Below the pieces are notes generated by a model. That model did no database searches, was not told the origin of the DNA, and saw only the letters and a program-made list of their open reading frames with translations. The position numbers and the translations under genes were made by a program. Positions 7,728 through 18,117 of a stretch of DNA of 64,000 bases are shown in pieces. The DNA is from Paenibacillus psychroresistens (GTDB lineage: Bacteria; Bacillota; Bacilli; Paenibacillales; NBRC-103111): contig NZ_CP034235.1 in the NCBI RefSeq assembly GCF_009728935.1, forward strand, positions 2,084,001 through 2,148,000, in the 5' to 3' direction. How positions within the stretch are numbered: the first letter of the stretch is position 1; every line of letters starts with the position of its first letter.

Positions 7728-7964
7728 AGTGTATTGCAAAACTACATGTAACAGATAATAGGTTATTTTAAAAAATGTCACCTTTGACAGCATCGGCGTA
7801 ATGATCGTCAGCTACTTCTATATCAGAATCAGCTTAATGAATTTAAAAAAAGTCATGAAAAAATTAAAAGTTCCGCCCCAAAGGTGACTATTCTTTACGG
7901 TCAAGATAGTGGTCAATATAGTAATTACAAAAACAAATTTGAATTGGAAATGGAAAATATATGA
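7728..7964 (+). pseudogene. Decayed gene upstream of the aldo/keto reductase
   Basis: A GGAGGG site at about 7722 is followed by broken reading frames. One frame gives VTFDSIGVMIVSYFYI. Another takes over and gives HEKIKSSAPKVTILYGQDSG, ending NKFELEMENI-stop. The final TGA overlaps the next ATG (ATGA), the usual mark of translational coupling, so this was once the first gene of an operon with the reductase. The family is not recognised with confidence; the KVTILYG segment has a flavodoxin-like strand-loop look, which is only a guess. Confidence 0.45.
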
Positions 7965-9010
7965 AATATTATCTCTTGGGTAAAAGCGGTCTGCGCGTTT
8001 CCGAACTGAGTCTTGGAACCATGACCTTTGGCACGGAGGCGGGCTGGGGCACTGACATGAACGAAGCTCAGAAAATACTTGATCTTTATACCGACCGAGG
8101 CGGCAACTTCGTGGATACGGCTAACGTATATATGAACGGCTCATCCGAAAAGATGTTGGGGAACCTTCTGGCAGATAAGCGTAACCAAATTGTTCTATCC
8201 ACCAAATATACGATGAATGCACATCCTGGCGATCCAAATGGAGGCGGAAACCATCGCAAGAGCATGGTTCGCTCAGTTGAAGAAAGTCTTAAAAGACTCA
8301 AAACCGATTACATTGATCTACTCTATATGCATATATGGGATGACACGACACCTGTTGAAGAAATATTGCGAACAATGGACGATTTGGTTCGCTCGGGAAA
8401 GGTCCTCTATGTGGGGATCTCGGACACTCCCGCTTGGCAAGTAGCCAGAATGCAAGCGATAGCCGATCTGCGGGGGTGGTCTCCACTTGTGGCACTTCAA
8501 ATTGAATACAGTCTTATTGAGCGGACGAGCGAGCGGGAACTGATTCCGATGGCCAATGATATGGGGCTTGGTGTTGTTCCATGGTCGCCGCTTGGAAGCG
8601 GACTGTTATCCGGAAAATATACCAGAGAAGACTTTCAATATTCAGTCGACTCAGCAGAAATTAAAGGCACTAAAAAAGCTGGCATTATCACTCAAGGCAA
8701 ATTTACGGAACGCAACATGACAATTGTGGAAGAAGTAAATCAAATTGCCTCAGAGATTAACAAGTTGCCTGCACAAGTCGCGCTCGCTTGGCTCCTCTCC
8801 AAGAAAACCGTCACATCCATTACTTTGGGAGTGAGATCAGTTGAGCAATTAGAAAATAACCTGGGCTCTCTAGAAGTTAATCTCAGTTCCGATCAAATCA
8901 AGCGGCTTGACGAAGCAAGCCGCATTGACTTGGGCTTCCCACATGAGACTCTCGCAAACCCAGTCAATAAAAAGTACATTACTGGTGGAATCGAAGTCTT
9001 GCGTAGATAG
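7961..9010 (+). CDS. Aldo/keto reductase (AKR1)
   Basis: A 349-residue NADPH-type aldo/keto reductase. The catalytic tetrad is visible as D52, Y57, K82 and H124 (FVDTANVY, STKY and LLYMH segments). GLGVVPWSPLGSGLLSGKY is the usual barrel segment near the cofactor, and the end carries the ITLGVRSVEQLENN phosphate-binding motif. Length is typical. It lacks a good ribosome site of its own and its ATG overlaps the stop of the decayed upstream frame, so it was translationally coupled and may now be poorly translated. It lies divergent to TetR paralog B. Physiological substrate unknown. Confidence 0.92.
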   Translation: MKYYLLGKSGLRVSELSLGTMTFGTEAGWGTDMNEAQKILDLYTDRGGNFVDTANVYMNGSSEKMLGNLLADKRNQIVLSTKYTMNAHPGDPNGGGNHRKSMVRSVEESLKRLKTDYIDLLYMHIWDDTTPVEEILRTMDDLVRSGKVLYVGISDTPAWQVARMQAIADLRGWSPLVALQIEYSLIERTSERELIPMANDMGLGVVPWSPLGSGLLSGKYTREDFQYSVDSAEIKGTKKAGIITQGKFTERNMTIVEEVNQIASEINKLPAQVALAWLLSKKTVTSITLGVRSVEQLENNLGSLEVNLSSDQIKRLDEASRIDLGFPHETLANPVNKKYITGGIEVLRR

Positions 9011-9250
9011 TTCTGCCGTTCAGATTGTAGATAAAATCCGTGTCTTTTCTAGAGACAAATTGTTTCCCATTCTGTTCTAGCTGGTTGTGCAAAAAGGAAA
9101 TTTCGTCGCTGCGAGAGCCGTAAGTTGCTGGAGAAGCTAATATAGTTGCTAAAGCTATTCAGTTACTATTCCCCGGTTGTCTCTAGCTTACAGGTGGACA
9201 GTCAAAATGAAACAGTTGAATGTGACAACCAAAAATGAAGGGGAAGATAA

Positions 9251-10228
<978 letters not shown>

Positions 10229-10235
10229 AGTACAA

Positions 10236-10430
10236 CTAATAAAAAACTCTATAACGCTCTTGGAAATATCTCACATACCATCTTACCCTTAGTAAAATAA
10301 TTGCCGATTTATATTGCTTCCTTTCAAATAAATCCATTTTCATTTCAAAATATGTTGCTCCATCCCTTGACTTTATTATCAATTACATTATCACGAATTA
10401 GAGCTTTGCACCACTATCGGAGTATCTGTT
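10236..10430 (-). mobile_element. IS6-family element relic, left end and transposase N-terminus
   Basis: On the minus strand a 36-codon frame begins at 10343 with MKMDLFERKQYK, continues IILLRVRWYVRYFQE, and stops at 10236. RWYVRY is the conserved start of IS6/IS240-family transposases. The sequence ahead of it (GGTGCAAAGCTC at about 10420) resembles the IS6 terminal repeat and matches the start of the relic at 12583-12800 over about 70 bases, in the same orientation. Confidence 0.6.
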
Positions 10431-10462
10431 TCATCGATTTTTGTAGGAAATTGCATTGAACA

Positions 10463-10525
10463 AAAAGAGGATGCTGCCAAATAGAAGCAGCATCCTTTTT
10501 CCCAGAAGAAGCAGCCGAAGGCTGC
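10463..10525. terminator. Bidirectional terminator between convergent genes, with a second hairpin
   Basis: AGGATGCTGC (10468-10477) pairs with GCAGCATCCT (10487-10496), flanked by A-runs on the left and T-runs on the right. A smaller GCAGCC-GAA-GGCTGC hairpin follows at 10511-10525. It lies between AKR2 (+) and the SDR (-). Confidence 0.75.
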
Positions 10526-10566
10526 TCCATTATAATTCAATTGCCAATAGAAAGGTAGTTCATTTT

Positions 10567-11400
10567 CTAAGCGTCAACATCGGTAGAATAGGCAAGGTCC
10601 TTTTGAGCTTCAAGCACGGCCAGACGTGAAGTCAAGCTTTTGTGAACGAACTCATACGCGTCGCTTCCCAGCGTTAATCTCAAAGGCGCCTTTTCTGCAT
10701 CTGCGGCAGCAATCATGGCATGAGCCATCTTCACCGGATCCCCTTTTATAGCCTCATTATCAATTACTTTCATAGTGTTCCGCATATAGCCAACGGGTGT
10801 ATTCTCATAAACAGCCATTGCTTCTCCCGCAATCATACTGCCTCCTGCAAAGTTCGTACGAGCGCCGCCTGGTTCAACCAATGTAACTTGTATATTGAAA
10901 GAAGCTACCTCCTGCACGACGGATTCAATGAAGCCCTCTATAGCCCATTTAGTCGCATGATAAATACTAAGTGCTGGAAAAGCGATTTGTCCACCCATGC
11001 TGGAAAGCTGTAGAATACGGCCGCCGCCCTGAGCACGGAGATAAGGAAGAGTAGCCCGAGTAACCTGAATCGAACCAATGATATTGGTGTTTATTTGATG
11101 TGTGATTTGTTCATCGCTAACTTCCTCTGACGCGCCAAACAAACCATATCCCGCATTATTAACAACAACATCGATGTGACTGAGTTCTTTAAATGCCTGA
11201 TCGACAACTTCGCGAATCGACTGAGTATCAGTTACGTCTAGTACTGCGACCCACAATTGATCTCCATAGACGGCTTTCAAATCGTCTAACGTATTCGTTT
11301 TACGGGCAGTGGCTGCAACCCGATCGCCTCGCTCGAGTAATAGCTCAGTAAGGCTTCGGCCAAAGCCGCTTGAGGTTCCGGTTATAAACCAAGTTTTCAT
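10567..11400 (-). CDS. Short-chain dehydrogenase/reductase (SDR)
   Basis: A 277-residue classical SDR. TGTSSGFG at residues 7-14 is the cofactor motif, NNAG is at 81-84, the catalytic Ser is in QLSS (133-134), and Y147 and K151 form YxxxK. A GGAGGAAT ribosome site lies just before the ATG at 11400; an earlier in-frame ATG at 11415 overlaps that site and was rejected. The gene is divergent from a TetR regulator, and its promoter lies inside a perfect 18-bp-arm palindrome, so repression by that regulator is very likely. The substrate is not deducible. Confidence 0.92.
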   Translation of the reverse strand: MKTWFITGTSSGFGRSLTELLLERGDRVAATARKTNTLDDLKAVYGDQLWVAVLDVTDTQSIREVVDQAFKELSHIDVVVNNAGYGLFGASEEVSDEQITHQINTNIIGSIQVTRATLPYLRAQGGGRILQLSSMGGQIAFPALSIYHATKWAIEGFIESVVQEVASFNIQVTLVEPGGARTNFAGGSMIAGEAMAVYENTPVGYMRNTMKVIDNEAIKGDPVKMAHAMIAAADAEKAPLRLTLGSDAYEFVHKSLTSRLAVLEAQKDLAYSTDVDA

Positions 11401-11448
11401 TGATAATTCCTCCATTGTAAAGAATAGTGTTGTCGTCCGACTTAAACT

Positions 11449-11498
11449 ATAATATCAAACTAAATTAACTAAATCAATACATTTAGTTAATTTAGTTT
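11449..11498. promoter_or_regulatory. SDR promoter within a perfect palindromic operator
   Basis: AAACTAAATTAACTAAAT (11457-11474) and ATTTAGTTAATTTAGTTT (11481-11498) are perfect inverted repeats with a 6-base centre. On the minus strand TTGATT (11477-11472), 17 bases, then TATTAT (11454-11449) form the SDR promoter, so its -35 lies in the operator centre. The TetR gene's TATAAT at 11527-11532 lies on the other side. One operator can thus control both genes. Confidence 0.8.
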
Positions 11499-11560
11499 TA
11501 TTGGTATTTTGAATGTATAATTGTGTTATAATATGCATCAGACCGGTAAGGGGGAGAAAT

Positions 11561-12217
11561 ATGCACGAAAATCAACGCGATGAGATGCGCGAAGAAATGA
11601 TAAGACGTCTCATTATTCGTTCCCGCAAAGACAGCCTGAATTCCATGAGAGCTGAAGACATGGCGAAATATATGGAACTAAGCAAAGTGACAATGTATAA
11701 ATATTTTTCATCAAAAGATGAAATATTAACCATGATCATCTCGAATTTTAAAAATTATTTGCGTAATGAGACAGTACTTTCAATGGAGGGAAGCGATTCT
11801 TTTCTGAAAGGGTATCAACAATCATTTGAACAATCTTTAATGATCAACTACTATTTTTCAGAGCATTTCGTCAATGACTTCAAAACAAATAATCCGCGGT
11901 TGTATGAAGAGATTGCGGATGCACAGCATTTCCGCTTCGAACGGCTTGATAAACTATATCGTTTGGGAGCGAAGCAAGGTGTTTTTTACCCCGTGAACTC
12001 AGCAATTCTTATATTGGACGACGAACTGATTTTACGGCGCATACTGGATCCGTCATTCTTGGTTCAGCACAGTTTGCATTTGGAAAAAGCTCTGCTTGAT
12101 TACTACGAAATGCAAAAGAGGAAATTAATCTGTCAGAAGTACCTGGAGACCATGGACAATTCGTCGATTGAAGTGCTTATACGGCACTTTGTGGCAAAAA
12201 ATTCAAGGAACTTATAA
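11561..12217 (+). CDS. TetR family regulator facing the SDR gene
   Basis: A 218-residue TetR protein with HTH segment LNSMRAEDMAKYMELSKVTM followed by YKYFSSKDEIL. AGGGGGAG at 11549-11556 lies 4 bases before the ATG at 11561; the frame's earlier start has no ribosome site. The HTH is like that of the regulator at 15986 (SKATLYKYFSSK), so the two are paralogs, each divergent from oxidoreductase genes. TATAAT at 11527-11532 serves as its -10, beside the large palindrome, predicting autorepression. Confidence 0.9.
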   Translation: MHENQRDEMREEMIRRLIIRSRKDSLNSMRAEDMAKYMELSKVTMYKYFSSKDEILTMIISNFKNYLRNETVLSMEGSDSFLKGYQQSFEQSLMINYYFSEHFVNDFKTNNPRLYEEIADAQHFRFERLDKLYRLGAKQGVFYPVNSAILILDDELILRRILDPSFLVQHSLHLEKALLDYYEMQKRKLICQKYLETMDNSSIEVLIRHFVAKNSRNL

Positions 12218-12582
12218 CACATGGCGCACATGCCCATTTGCTATCAATGCTTATGGGCACTTTCAATGTAGGAAGCGATACGGAAAAAAGTAAAATGCGC
12301 CTGGCTATTATCGTTTTGTTGATTCGTAAAGTCATTATTCGATTGATTACTATTTATCAAGCGATTAAATACTTTTTCATTCACGCAGTTGGTCGATTGG
12401 ATGAAGCTGAAAAAGCACTGACCCCACCCGAAGAACGAAGGAAGATTTATTGGGAAGCAAGAATAACTCTTTTAATCTATATCTTACATTGCCGGTTACT
12501 GCATCTATATCCGCAGTATATTGCCTCTTATGTTCGTAGGTTTGCTTCATTCTAAGGTTCCTTCATATTTCGAAGCTATCCT
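12218..12582. other. Gene-poor stretch with a weak open frame
   Basis: A 105-codon plus-strand frame (12238-12555) exists, with a segment LDEAEKALTPPEERRKIY, but it has no ribosome site and no recognisable fold. I regard it as a remnant or chance frame. Nothing else is seen here. Confidence 0.4.
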
Positions 12583-12800
12583 TCATGCAGCATACAAGTC
12601 TCTATGAAGATACACCCGATCATCGGCTTTGTTTAAGAACACTTTATACCAATGAGTTGCTTCAATTTTCATCATTCCTACTATATCTCGATAACTTGAA
12701 CTATTATATTCAATCTGGCTACCAATGTAAGTTGCTCCATTCTATGGCTTCATAACAGTTAGGTTATCATGAATCAGAACTTTGCACCAAAACCTGATCT
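12583..12800 (-). mobile_element. IS6-family element relic, left end and rearranged transposase
   Basis: The minus strand starts with GGTGCAAAGTTCTG, like an IS6 terminus and like the relic at 10236-10430. It runs into a frame with NSSSYRDIVGMMKIE (compare the LSYRDLVEMM segment of IS6 transposases) and then a YKVFLNKADDRVYLHRDL segment similar to the YIKVKGxWxYLYRAVD catalytic-domain segment, with the bases between them deleted. It is clearly inactive. Confidence 0.5.
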
Positions 12801-13026
12801 AGAACCTTTTGTAGAGTAGCTTCCCCATGACTCCAAACAATTTTCATGATATGCAGCTCCAATGGGTAAAGGAATTTTGATAAAATCTCATCTTGTTTTC
12901 CTTAATAATGATCCCCTTAAGTAAGCAATTGTACATTATGGAGGTTTGAAGTAAAAAGGGATTTGATTAGCTTTGTGCTTCAAACGTAAAATGTTGTTAA
13001 AGTCTAGAAATAGGAGGAATCATTTA

Positions 13027-14007
13027 ATGCAAACAAAAAAATTAGGAGAACTTGAAGTATCCGCTTTGGGTTTAGGATGTATGGGTATGTCTGAATTTTA
13101 CAGTGGCAGGGATGAGCAAGAATCCTTGAGGACGATCGACCGTGCATTGGAGCTTGGCATTACATTTCTAGATACGGCGAATTCCTACGGACTAGGCCAA
13201 AATGAAGAGCTTATCGGCCGTGCTATAAAAGGAAGGCGAGATAAAGTCATTCTGGCAACGAAGTTTGGCAACGTGAGAGCTGAGGATGGATCTTATGCAG
13301 GTGTGAACGGCAGTCCCGAATATGTAAAGCAAGCATGCGATGCTAGTCTTCGTCGGCTGAATGTCGATTATATAGATTTGTATTACCAGCATCGTGTAGA
13401 TCCAAACACACCAATTGAAGAAACGATTGGAGCGATGGCTGAGTTATTACGAGAAGGGAAAATCCGATATTTAGGCTTATCTGAGGCTGCTCCTGCAACG
13501 ATCCGTCGCGCCCATAATGTTCACCCCATTTCGGCGCTGCAGACCGAGTACTCGCTTTGGAGTAGAGAGGTTGAGGATGAAATTTTGCCATTATGCCGAG
13601 AGCTAGGGATTGGGTTTGTTCCTTATAGTCCTCTTGGAAGAGGTTTCCTAACAGGACAGATCAAGCAGTTTGAGGATCTCGCGAAAGACGATTATCGCCG
13701 CAATTCGCCGCGTTTTCAAGGGGAGAACTTTCGGAAAAATTTGGATCTTGTGAATAAAATCGAAGTTATGGCCAAGGACAAAAACTGCAAGCCAGCCCAG
13801 CTGGCTTTGGCTTGGTTGCTCGCACAAGGAGATGATATTGTACCGATTCCAGGGACGAAGCAAAGAGCATATCTTGAGGAAAACATCTCTGTATTCAATG
13901 TTGTGCTTACAGATTCAGACTTATTGCGTATTAACGAGATTGCCCCGAAAGGGATCGCATCGGGAACACGTTATCCTGAGGCCCAGATGAGAGTATTGAA
14001 TCAATGA
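13027..14007 (+). CDS. Aldo/keto reductase (AKR3)
   Basis: A 326-residue YakC/IolS-like aldo/keto reductase with tetrad D49, Y54, K79 and H122, [10 protein letters not shown] near the start and [15 protein letters not shown] as the cofactor motif. GGAGGAAT before the ATG at 13027 fixes the start; an upstream in-frame extension was rejected. It is closely related to AKR4 (14336-15304), sharing [17 protein letters not shown], yet AKR4 is more G+C rich. The two are convergent around a long hairpin terminator. Confidence 0.93.
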   Translation: MQTKKLGELEVSALGLGCMGMSEFYSGRDEQESLRTIDRALELGITFLDTANSYGLGQNEELIGRAIKGRRDKVILATKFGNVRAEDGSYAGVNGSPEYVKQACDASLRRLNVDYIDLYYQHRVDPNTPIEETIGAMAELLREGKIRYLGLSEAAPATIRRAHNVHPISALQTEYSLWSREVEDEILPLCRELGIGFVPYSPLGRGFLTGQIKQFEDLAKDDYRRNSPRFQGENFRKNLDLVNKIEVMAKDKNCKPAQLALAWLLAQGDDIVPIPGTKQRAYLEENISVFNVVLTDSDLLRINEIAPKGIASGTRYPEAQMRVLNQ

Positions 14008-14167
14008 GTATGCTGGTTTAGACTGTCTTTTTTGTGGACTGGTATTGAATCCGTTTTAGTATGTAGTTGCCACGATTTGCTGTGCAGTTTTGCTTTCTTA
14101 TTAGGTTTATAATCTGCTTGGACATAATTACTTGCTGGTTGATTCATTGACACTGACTCCTCTTCTT

Positions 14168-14222
14168 GCTAGATATAAAGAGCCAAGACGCAGTATATTC
14201 GTCTTGGCTCTTTATATCTAGC
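14168..14222. terminator. 23-bp perfect-stem bidirectional terminator
   Basis: Bases 14168-14190 and 14200-14222 are perfect inverted repeats with a 9-base loop; the core is AGAGCCAAGACG / CGTCTTGGCTCT with AT-rich outer parts. It separates two convergent aldo/keto reductase genes. Confidence 0.75.
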
Positions 14223-14335
14223 TTTTATTAATTTATATTGTAGCGCTCATTTCATCAAGAATCGCCTGCGTCATTTTGTGGTGCTTGTTGCTCTCTTAAC
14301 ATCAGCTCTCGTAGCGCGTTTCTTTAAAAGAAGTC

Positions 14336-15304
14336 CTATAGGTTGACGTCCTTCATATGCATCTCGAGCATGCGCTCGCCGTGAGCGATGTCCTTCGGAC
14401 TGACCGACTCGATTCGGGCAAGATCGTTAGCCGTCAGCACCACGTTGACTGAAGCCGTGTTCTCCTCCAGGTATGAAATCCGTTTCGTGCCTGGAATCGG
14501 GAGCGCGCCGTTCGCGATCGTCCAGGCCAGCGCTAGCTGGGAGGGCGTGCATGCTTTTTCCCGTGCAATTTTCTTTATCTCCTCGAGGACGTCGAGATTT
14601 TTCTGGAAGTTCTCACCTTGATAACGGGGCATATGACGGCGGATGTCGTCCTCGGTCAGATCCTCGAAGGATGCGATTTCTCCGGAGATAATACCCCGAC
14701 TCAAGGGGCTGTAGGCAACATGCGTCAGGCCGAGCTCTGTGACGACAGGCAGGATGTCATTTTCAATTTCGCGGCTCCATAGGGAGTATTCCGTCTGGAG
14801 GGCGGAGATGGGATGGACGGCGTGAGCTCGTCGAATCGTAGCCGCTCCGGCTTCCGACAATCCTAGATAACGCACTTTACCGGCCTTCACGAGATCAGCC
14901 ATGGCGCCGACTGTTTCCTCGATCGGAACGTTCGGATCGACGCGATGCTGGTAATAGAGATCGACGTGATCGAGATCCAGATGCTGCAAACTCTCATCGA
15001 TCGATTTCCGGACGAAGTCGGGTCGGCCGTTGATGGAATAATCCTTCTGAAAGCCAAACTTCGTTGCGACGACCGCTTGTTCGCGACGGTTCTTAAGCGC
15101 TTTGCCAAGCAGTTGCTCGTTGTGACCGAACCCGTACAGGCTTGCCGTGTCCAGCAACGTTACGCCTAGCTCCAACGCCCGATGGATCGTGCGGATGGAG
15201 TCCTCGTCGTTCGTTTGACCGTATATGCCAGGCGACATACCCATCATGCCGAGGCCGATGGAGGACACCTTCAAGTCGCTGTTCCCTAGTGTTCTGGTTA
15301 TCAT
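14336..15304 (-). CDS. Aldo/keto reductase (AKR4), G+C-rich
   Basis: A 322-residue aldo/keto reductase of the same subgroup as AKR3 ([13 protein letters not shown] start; [20 protein letters not shown] around the active-site His; [15 protein letters not shown] cofactor motif). The ATG at 15304 sits 11 bases after AAAGGAG; the in-frame GTG at 15316 touches that site and was not used. It follows the NTF2-like gene by 42 bases, so the two form an operon divergent from the TetR gene at 15986. Its base composition is visibly richer in G+C than neighbours, suggesting separate acquisition. Confidence 0.92.
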   Translation of the reverse strand: MITRTLGNSDLKVSSIGLGMMGMSPGIYGQTNDEDSIRTIHRALELGVTLLDTASLYGFGHNEQLLGKALKNRREQAVVATKFGFQKDYSINGRPDFVRKSIDESLQHLDLDHVDLYYQHRVDPNVPIEETVGAMADLVKAGKVRYLGLSEAGAATIRRAHAVHPISALQTEYSLWSREIENDILPVVTELGLTHVAYSPLSRGIISGEIASFEDLTEDDIRRHMPRYQGENFQKNLDVLEEIKKIAREKACTPSQLALAWTIANGALPIPGTKRISYLEENTASVNVVLTANDLARIESVSPKDIAHGERMLEMHMKDVNL

Positions 15305-15346
15305 GGTTAAATCCACTCCTTTGTTAATTGGGATAAATCAGGCTAA

Positions 15347-15793
15347 TCAGGAATTCAGCATCGAAGCGAAGTCCAGCACAATACTCTGTATTTTCCACCC
15401 GTCTGCTTCGCGGACATAGCGCACGTCTTCGCTTTGGTACACCAGGTTCGCCTGGCCGCTCCCTTTAATGCCGACCCACAGCAAGTATTTGCCTGTTGCT
15501 GTGTCGCGATCGACATCGACGATATCGTTGGTGAAGCTGTGCATGCCGAGCTCTCCGCCTGCCGTCTGCACCTTCAGCATTTCTACGATCTCAAGGGCGC
15601 CCTTGACGTCGACTCCCATAGCCGCAGAGGTCCATGTGGCGTCGGCCGTGAACAAGGATGGAAGCTTGTCAAAGAAGACTTCCTTGCCGTTCCAGCCTTT
15701 ATCTACATAATGCCCGTAGGTATATTGCAGCTTTTGGATCGCTTCAATATCTTCTAACTTCTGAATGCGTTGTTCCAATGTTTGACCAGACAT
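15347..15793 (-). CDS. NTF2-like/SnoaL-like protein
   Basis: A 148-residue single-domain protein of the SnoaL_4/scytalone-dehydratase-like alpha+beta barrel type: an N-terminal helix (LEDIEAIQKLQYTYGHYVDK), then the FTADATW strand, a GVDVKGALEIVEML helix and the end strands YVREADGWKI and SIVLDF. GGAGAG lies 9 bases before the ATG at 15793. It is cotranscribed with AKR4 and divergent from a TetR gene. Such proteins can be dehydratases, isomerases or binding proteins; the role here is unknown. Confidence 0.85.
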   Translation of the reverse strand: MSGQTLEQRIQKLEDIEAIQKLQYTYGHYVDKGWNGKEVFFDKLPSLFTADATWTSAAMGVDVKGALEIVEMLKVQTAGGELGMHSFTNDIVDVDRDTATGKYLLWVGIKGSGQANLVYQSEDVRYVREADGWKIQSIVLDFASMLNS

Positions 15794-15985
15794 GTATTGA
15801 TCTCTCCATTCGAGGTAGAATAGGTCCGAAACGCATCTTACGCTTCGTTGAATCAACTATAGCATGGTCGAATATATAAATAAAACGAAAAAAGTAAAAA
15901 CCGTATAGTGCGTATAATTAGTATTTTATGTACATTAATTCTTCAAATCTGCTATACTGGGAACAGGTAGGAAAGGGTGGTCGTA

Positions 15986-16648
15986 GTGGAAGTCAATCCT
16001 CAACAAGATGAAACGAAGATGAAGCTAGTCAATAAAGTCGTCCCCATGATTCGAAGAAACGGTTTCCAATCGTTGAAGATGGAAGAAATTGCGAAGCATA
16101 TGGACGTCAGTAAAGCGACGCTTTATAAATATTTCTCCTCCAAAGTCGATGTCATAGATGCGGCAGTGAGTGTTCTCGTCGACTATATCCGAGAGCAAAT
16201 TGCCCCCCAGGACGGCAATTTAGCCTCTTTTGGAAGGGGATTCCAAATGCTGTTCGAGCAGTCAGTTATCCTCGGCGCTTATATTTCAGATGGATTTCTC
16301 AAGGAACTACAAGCTGTTTACGAAGATCAACATCAGCGCCTTCAAGACGCCATGCTCGACCGCCAAGCTCATATTTCATCATTCTATAGGCAAGGCATTC
16401 AGAATGGGGTCTTCCATGCCAATAGCGAGCAACTCATGTTCTTGCAGGATTATGTACTGACACGGGCTATGCTGGAGGTTAAGTTTCTAATGCAGTACCA
16501 GCTGACCCTTGAGCAGGTGATCGCGGCTTACTATGGTCTCGTGAAAAACCAGCTGATAAAAGCGGAATTCCAGGAGCTCGTGGATGATACGGTTATGCAT
16601 GCGGTCTTTGTGAAAATCGCTGCGAAGGTGACCCGTGACCTGCACTGA
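15986..16648 (+). CDS. TetR family regulator facing NTF2-like/AKR4 operon
   Basis: A 220-residue TetR protein with HTH segment GFQSLKMEEIAKHMDVSKAT and LYKYFSSK. The likely start is GTG at 15986, 5 bases after AAGGGTGG; a GTG at 15977 is also in frame. TATACT at 15953-15958 is a probable -10. It is a paralog of the regulator at 11561 and has the same divergent arrangement with reductase genes, so it probably controls the NTF2-like/AKR4 operon. No clear palindrome was found in the 190-base divergent region. Confidence 0.88.
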   Translation: MEVNPQQDETKMKLVNKVVPMIRRNGFQSLKMEEIAKHMDVSKATLYKYFSSKVDVIDAAVSVLVDYIREQIAPQDGNLASFGRGFQMLFEQSVILGAYISDGFLKELQAVYEDQHQRLQDAMLDRQAHISSFYRQGIQNGVFHANSEQLMFLQDYVLTRAMLEVKFLMQYQLTLEQVIAAYYGLVKNQLIKAEFQELVDDTVMHAVFVKIAAKVTRDLH

Positions 16649-16919
16649 GCCTCTTTGTCGATACATTTAATTCCACTTATTCCCGAGTATCACTATTTTG
16701 TGGACCTTTTTGGAGGAGAAACTTCAGTCACTTTAGCTTTTAAGCCACGATGTAAGTGTTGCTTATCCAAATAGTTTTGAATTACCCAACAATGTTTTGA
16801 ATTTTCAAATATAGTTTAGAACTGAAAGAGCTAGGACTTTCCATTAGGTGAGATCGATTGTTGGTTTACAATATTTTTTATTATTGGATAAAAATGCATT
16901 TATGTACAAATTAAATCAG

Positions 16920-16956
16920 AACTCACAAGTTTATTAGGCTTGTGAGTTTATTTTTA
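16920..16956 (+). terminator. Hairpin with T-run in a gene-free stretch
   Basis: AACTCACAAG (16920-16929) pairs with CTTGTGAGTT (16939-16948), followed by TATTTTTA. It lies in the otherwise empty stretch 16649-17090 and may end the upstream TetR transcript, though it is 270 bases beyond the stop. Confidence 0.6.
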
Positions 16957-17090
16957 TCGTAAATACTGAAAAAGATTTTGAATTTTATTGGTGCTACTTT
17001 AGAAAAGAAGCTAACATGAGATTAAAGTAGTTTTTTAATTGACTCACAATTCAATCTGGGAAAATACGCAACCAAGTAAATACTTAAAAA

Positions 17091-17874
17091 ATGGAAAAGC
17101 ACAGAATGTATTGGCGTTTAATAGAGTTAATTTTGGATGTAGCTTCCAGCAATCTGCTTGGTGTACTTGAAACAACGATTAATGAGACTTACCTCTCTGG
17201 TTTGTATGCGAATATTAAGATAGGGGATACTGGCGGTTTTTTTATTGTTGGTTCAGATGGAAGGGTTATTTCTGATGCTGATCGGTCAAAACTCTATCAA
17301 AACATAAATAGCGAACCTTATTTTAAAAAAATTATCAATATAGAATCATTTAGAGGTGTAGTGACCATTGATGGATAAAAACAGCTGATTGCCAGCAAAT
17401 CTTATCCCAGAATGGGTTGGATTCTGTTAGCTAAAGTTCCTGTTAAGGAATTTACAATCGATAAAACAAATTTAACCATTCAAATTTATCTGATTGGGAT
17501 CATTTTATTAGTTGTTGCTATCTTTCTATCGAATGTAGTATCAATTACAATTACGAAACCGATTAAACTGCTGATAGAAATGGTAAAAGGTGTTGCTGAA
17601 GGTGATCTGGAAATGAGAGTTGATGTTGCCAATAAAGATGAGGTGGGTTTGTTATCAAAGGAATTCAATCGTATGGTTCAAAAAACATCAGCGTTAGTAG
17701 AGAGGGTGTACCAGGAAGAAAAGGAGAAGCGAGAGTTTGAATTTGCTATGCTGCAAGCTCAAATTAACCCGCATTTTTTATACAACACCTTAGAAAATAT
17801 TTGTGGATTGGCAGAGCTTGACCGGTTCTGGAGGTGGAACCCAGGCGAAGATCAGTCTTCCTCTGGCTGAGTAA
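17091..17874 (+). pseudogene. Broken YesM-type sensor histidine kinase
   Basis: The frame encodes the later part of an extracellular dCache-like sensor (GDTGGFFIVGSDGRVISD), a membrane span (about 17480-17545), a HAMP domain and the phosphoacceptor box (INPHFLYNTLENICG). Three lesions are visible: the N-terminal half is missing; an in-frame TAA stands at 17376-17378 with homologous sequence continuing on both sides; and after GLAEL near 17820 the sequence jumps, in another frame, to GSGGGTQAKISLPLAE-stop, which is the normal C-terminal end of the ATPase domain. So almost the whole ATP-binding domain was deleted. It precedes a truncated beta-helix gene. Confidence 0.85.
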
Positions 17875-18117
17875 TTGTAGAGTAAACGAGAACTTCATAT
17901 GCAATCCGACATTCTTCAGGCTTTCGCAATAAGCTCAGCCGGAAACGGAAAGCTCCAAACCAATAAACAGTCCTCTCCCCGATTGTAGTGCAAGAATTAA
18001 AAGTCATAGCAATTACCTATTAAACCGTAATTAACTATGCCGTAATACCAAATATTTTATTGAGTCATTCTACTGCAGAGAGGACAGACAAATTATTTTC
18101 GGTTTGCCCTTTTCTAA

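Noticed and set aside
12238-12555. Plus-strand 105-codon frame as a real gene
   Set aside because: No ribosome site, hydrophobic low-information start and no recognisable fold; kept only as part of a gene-poor stretch.
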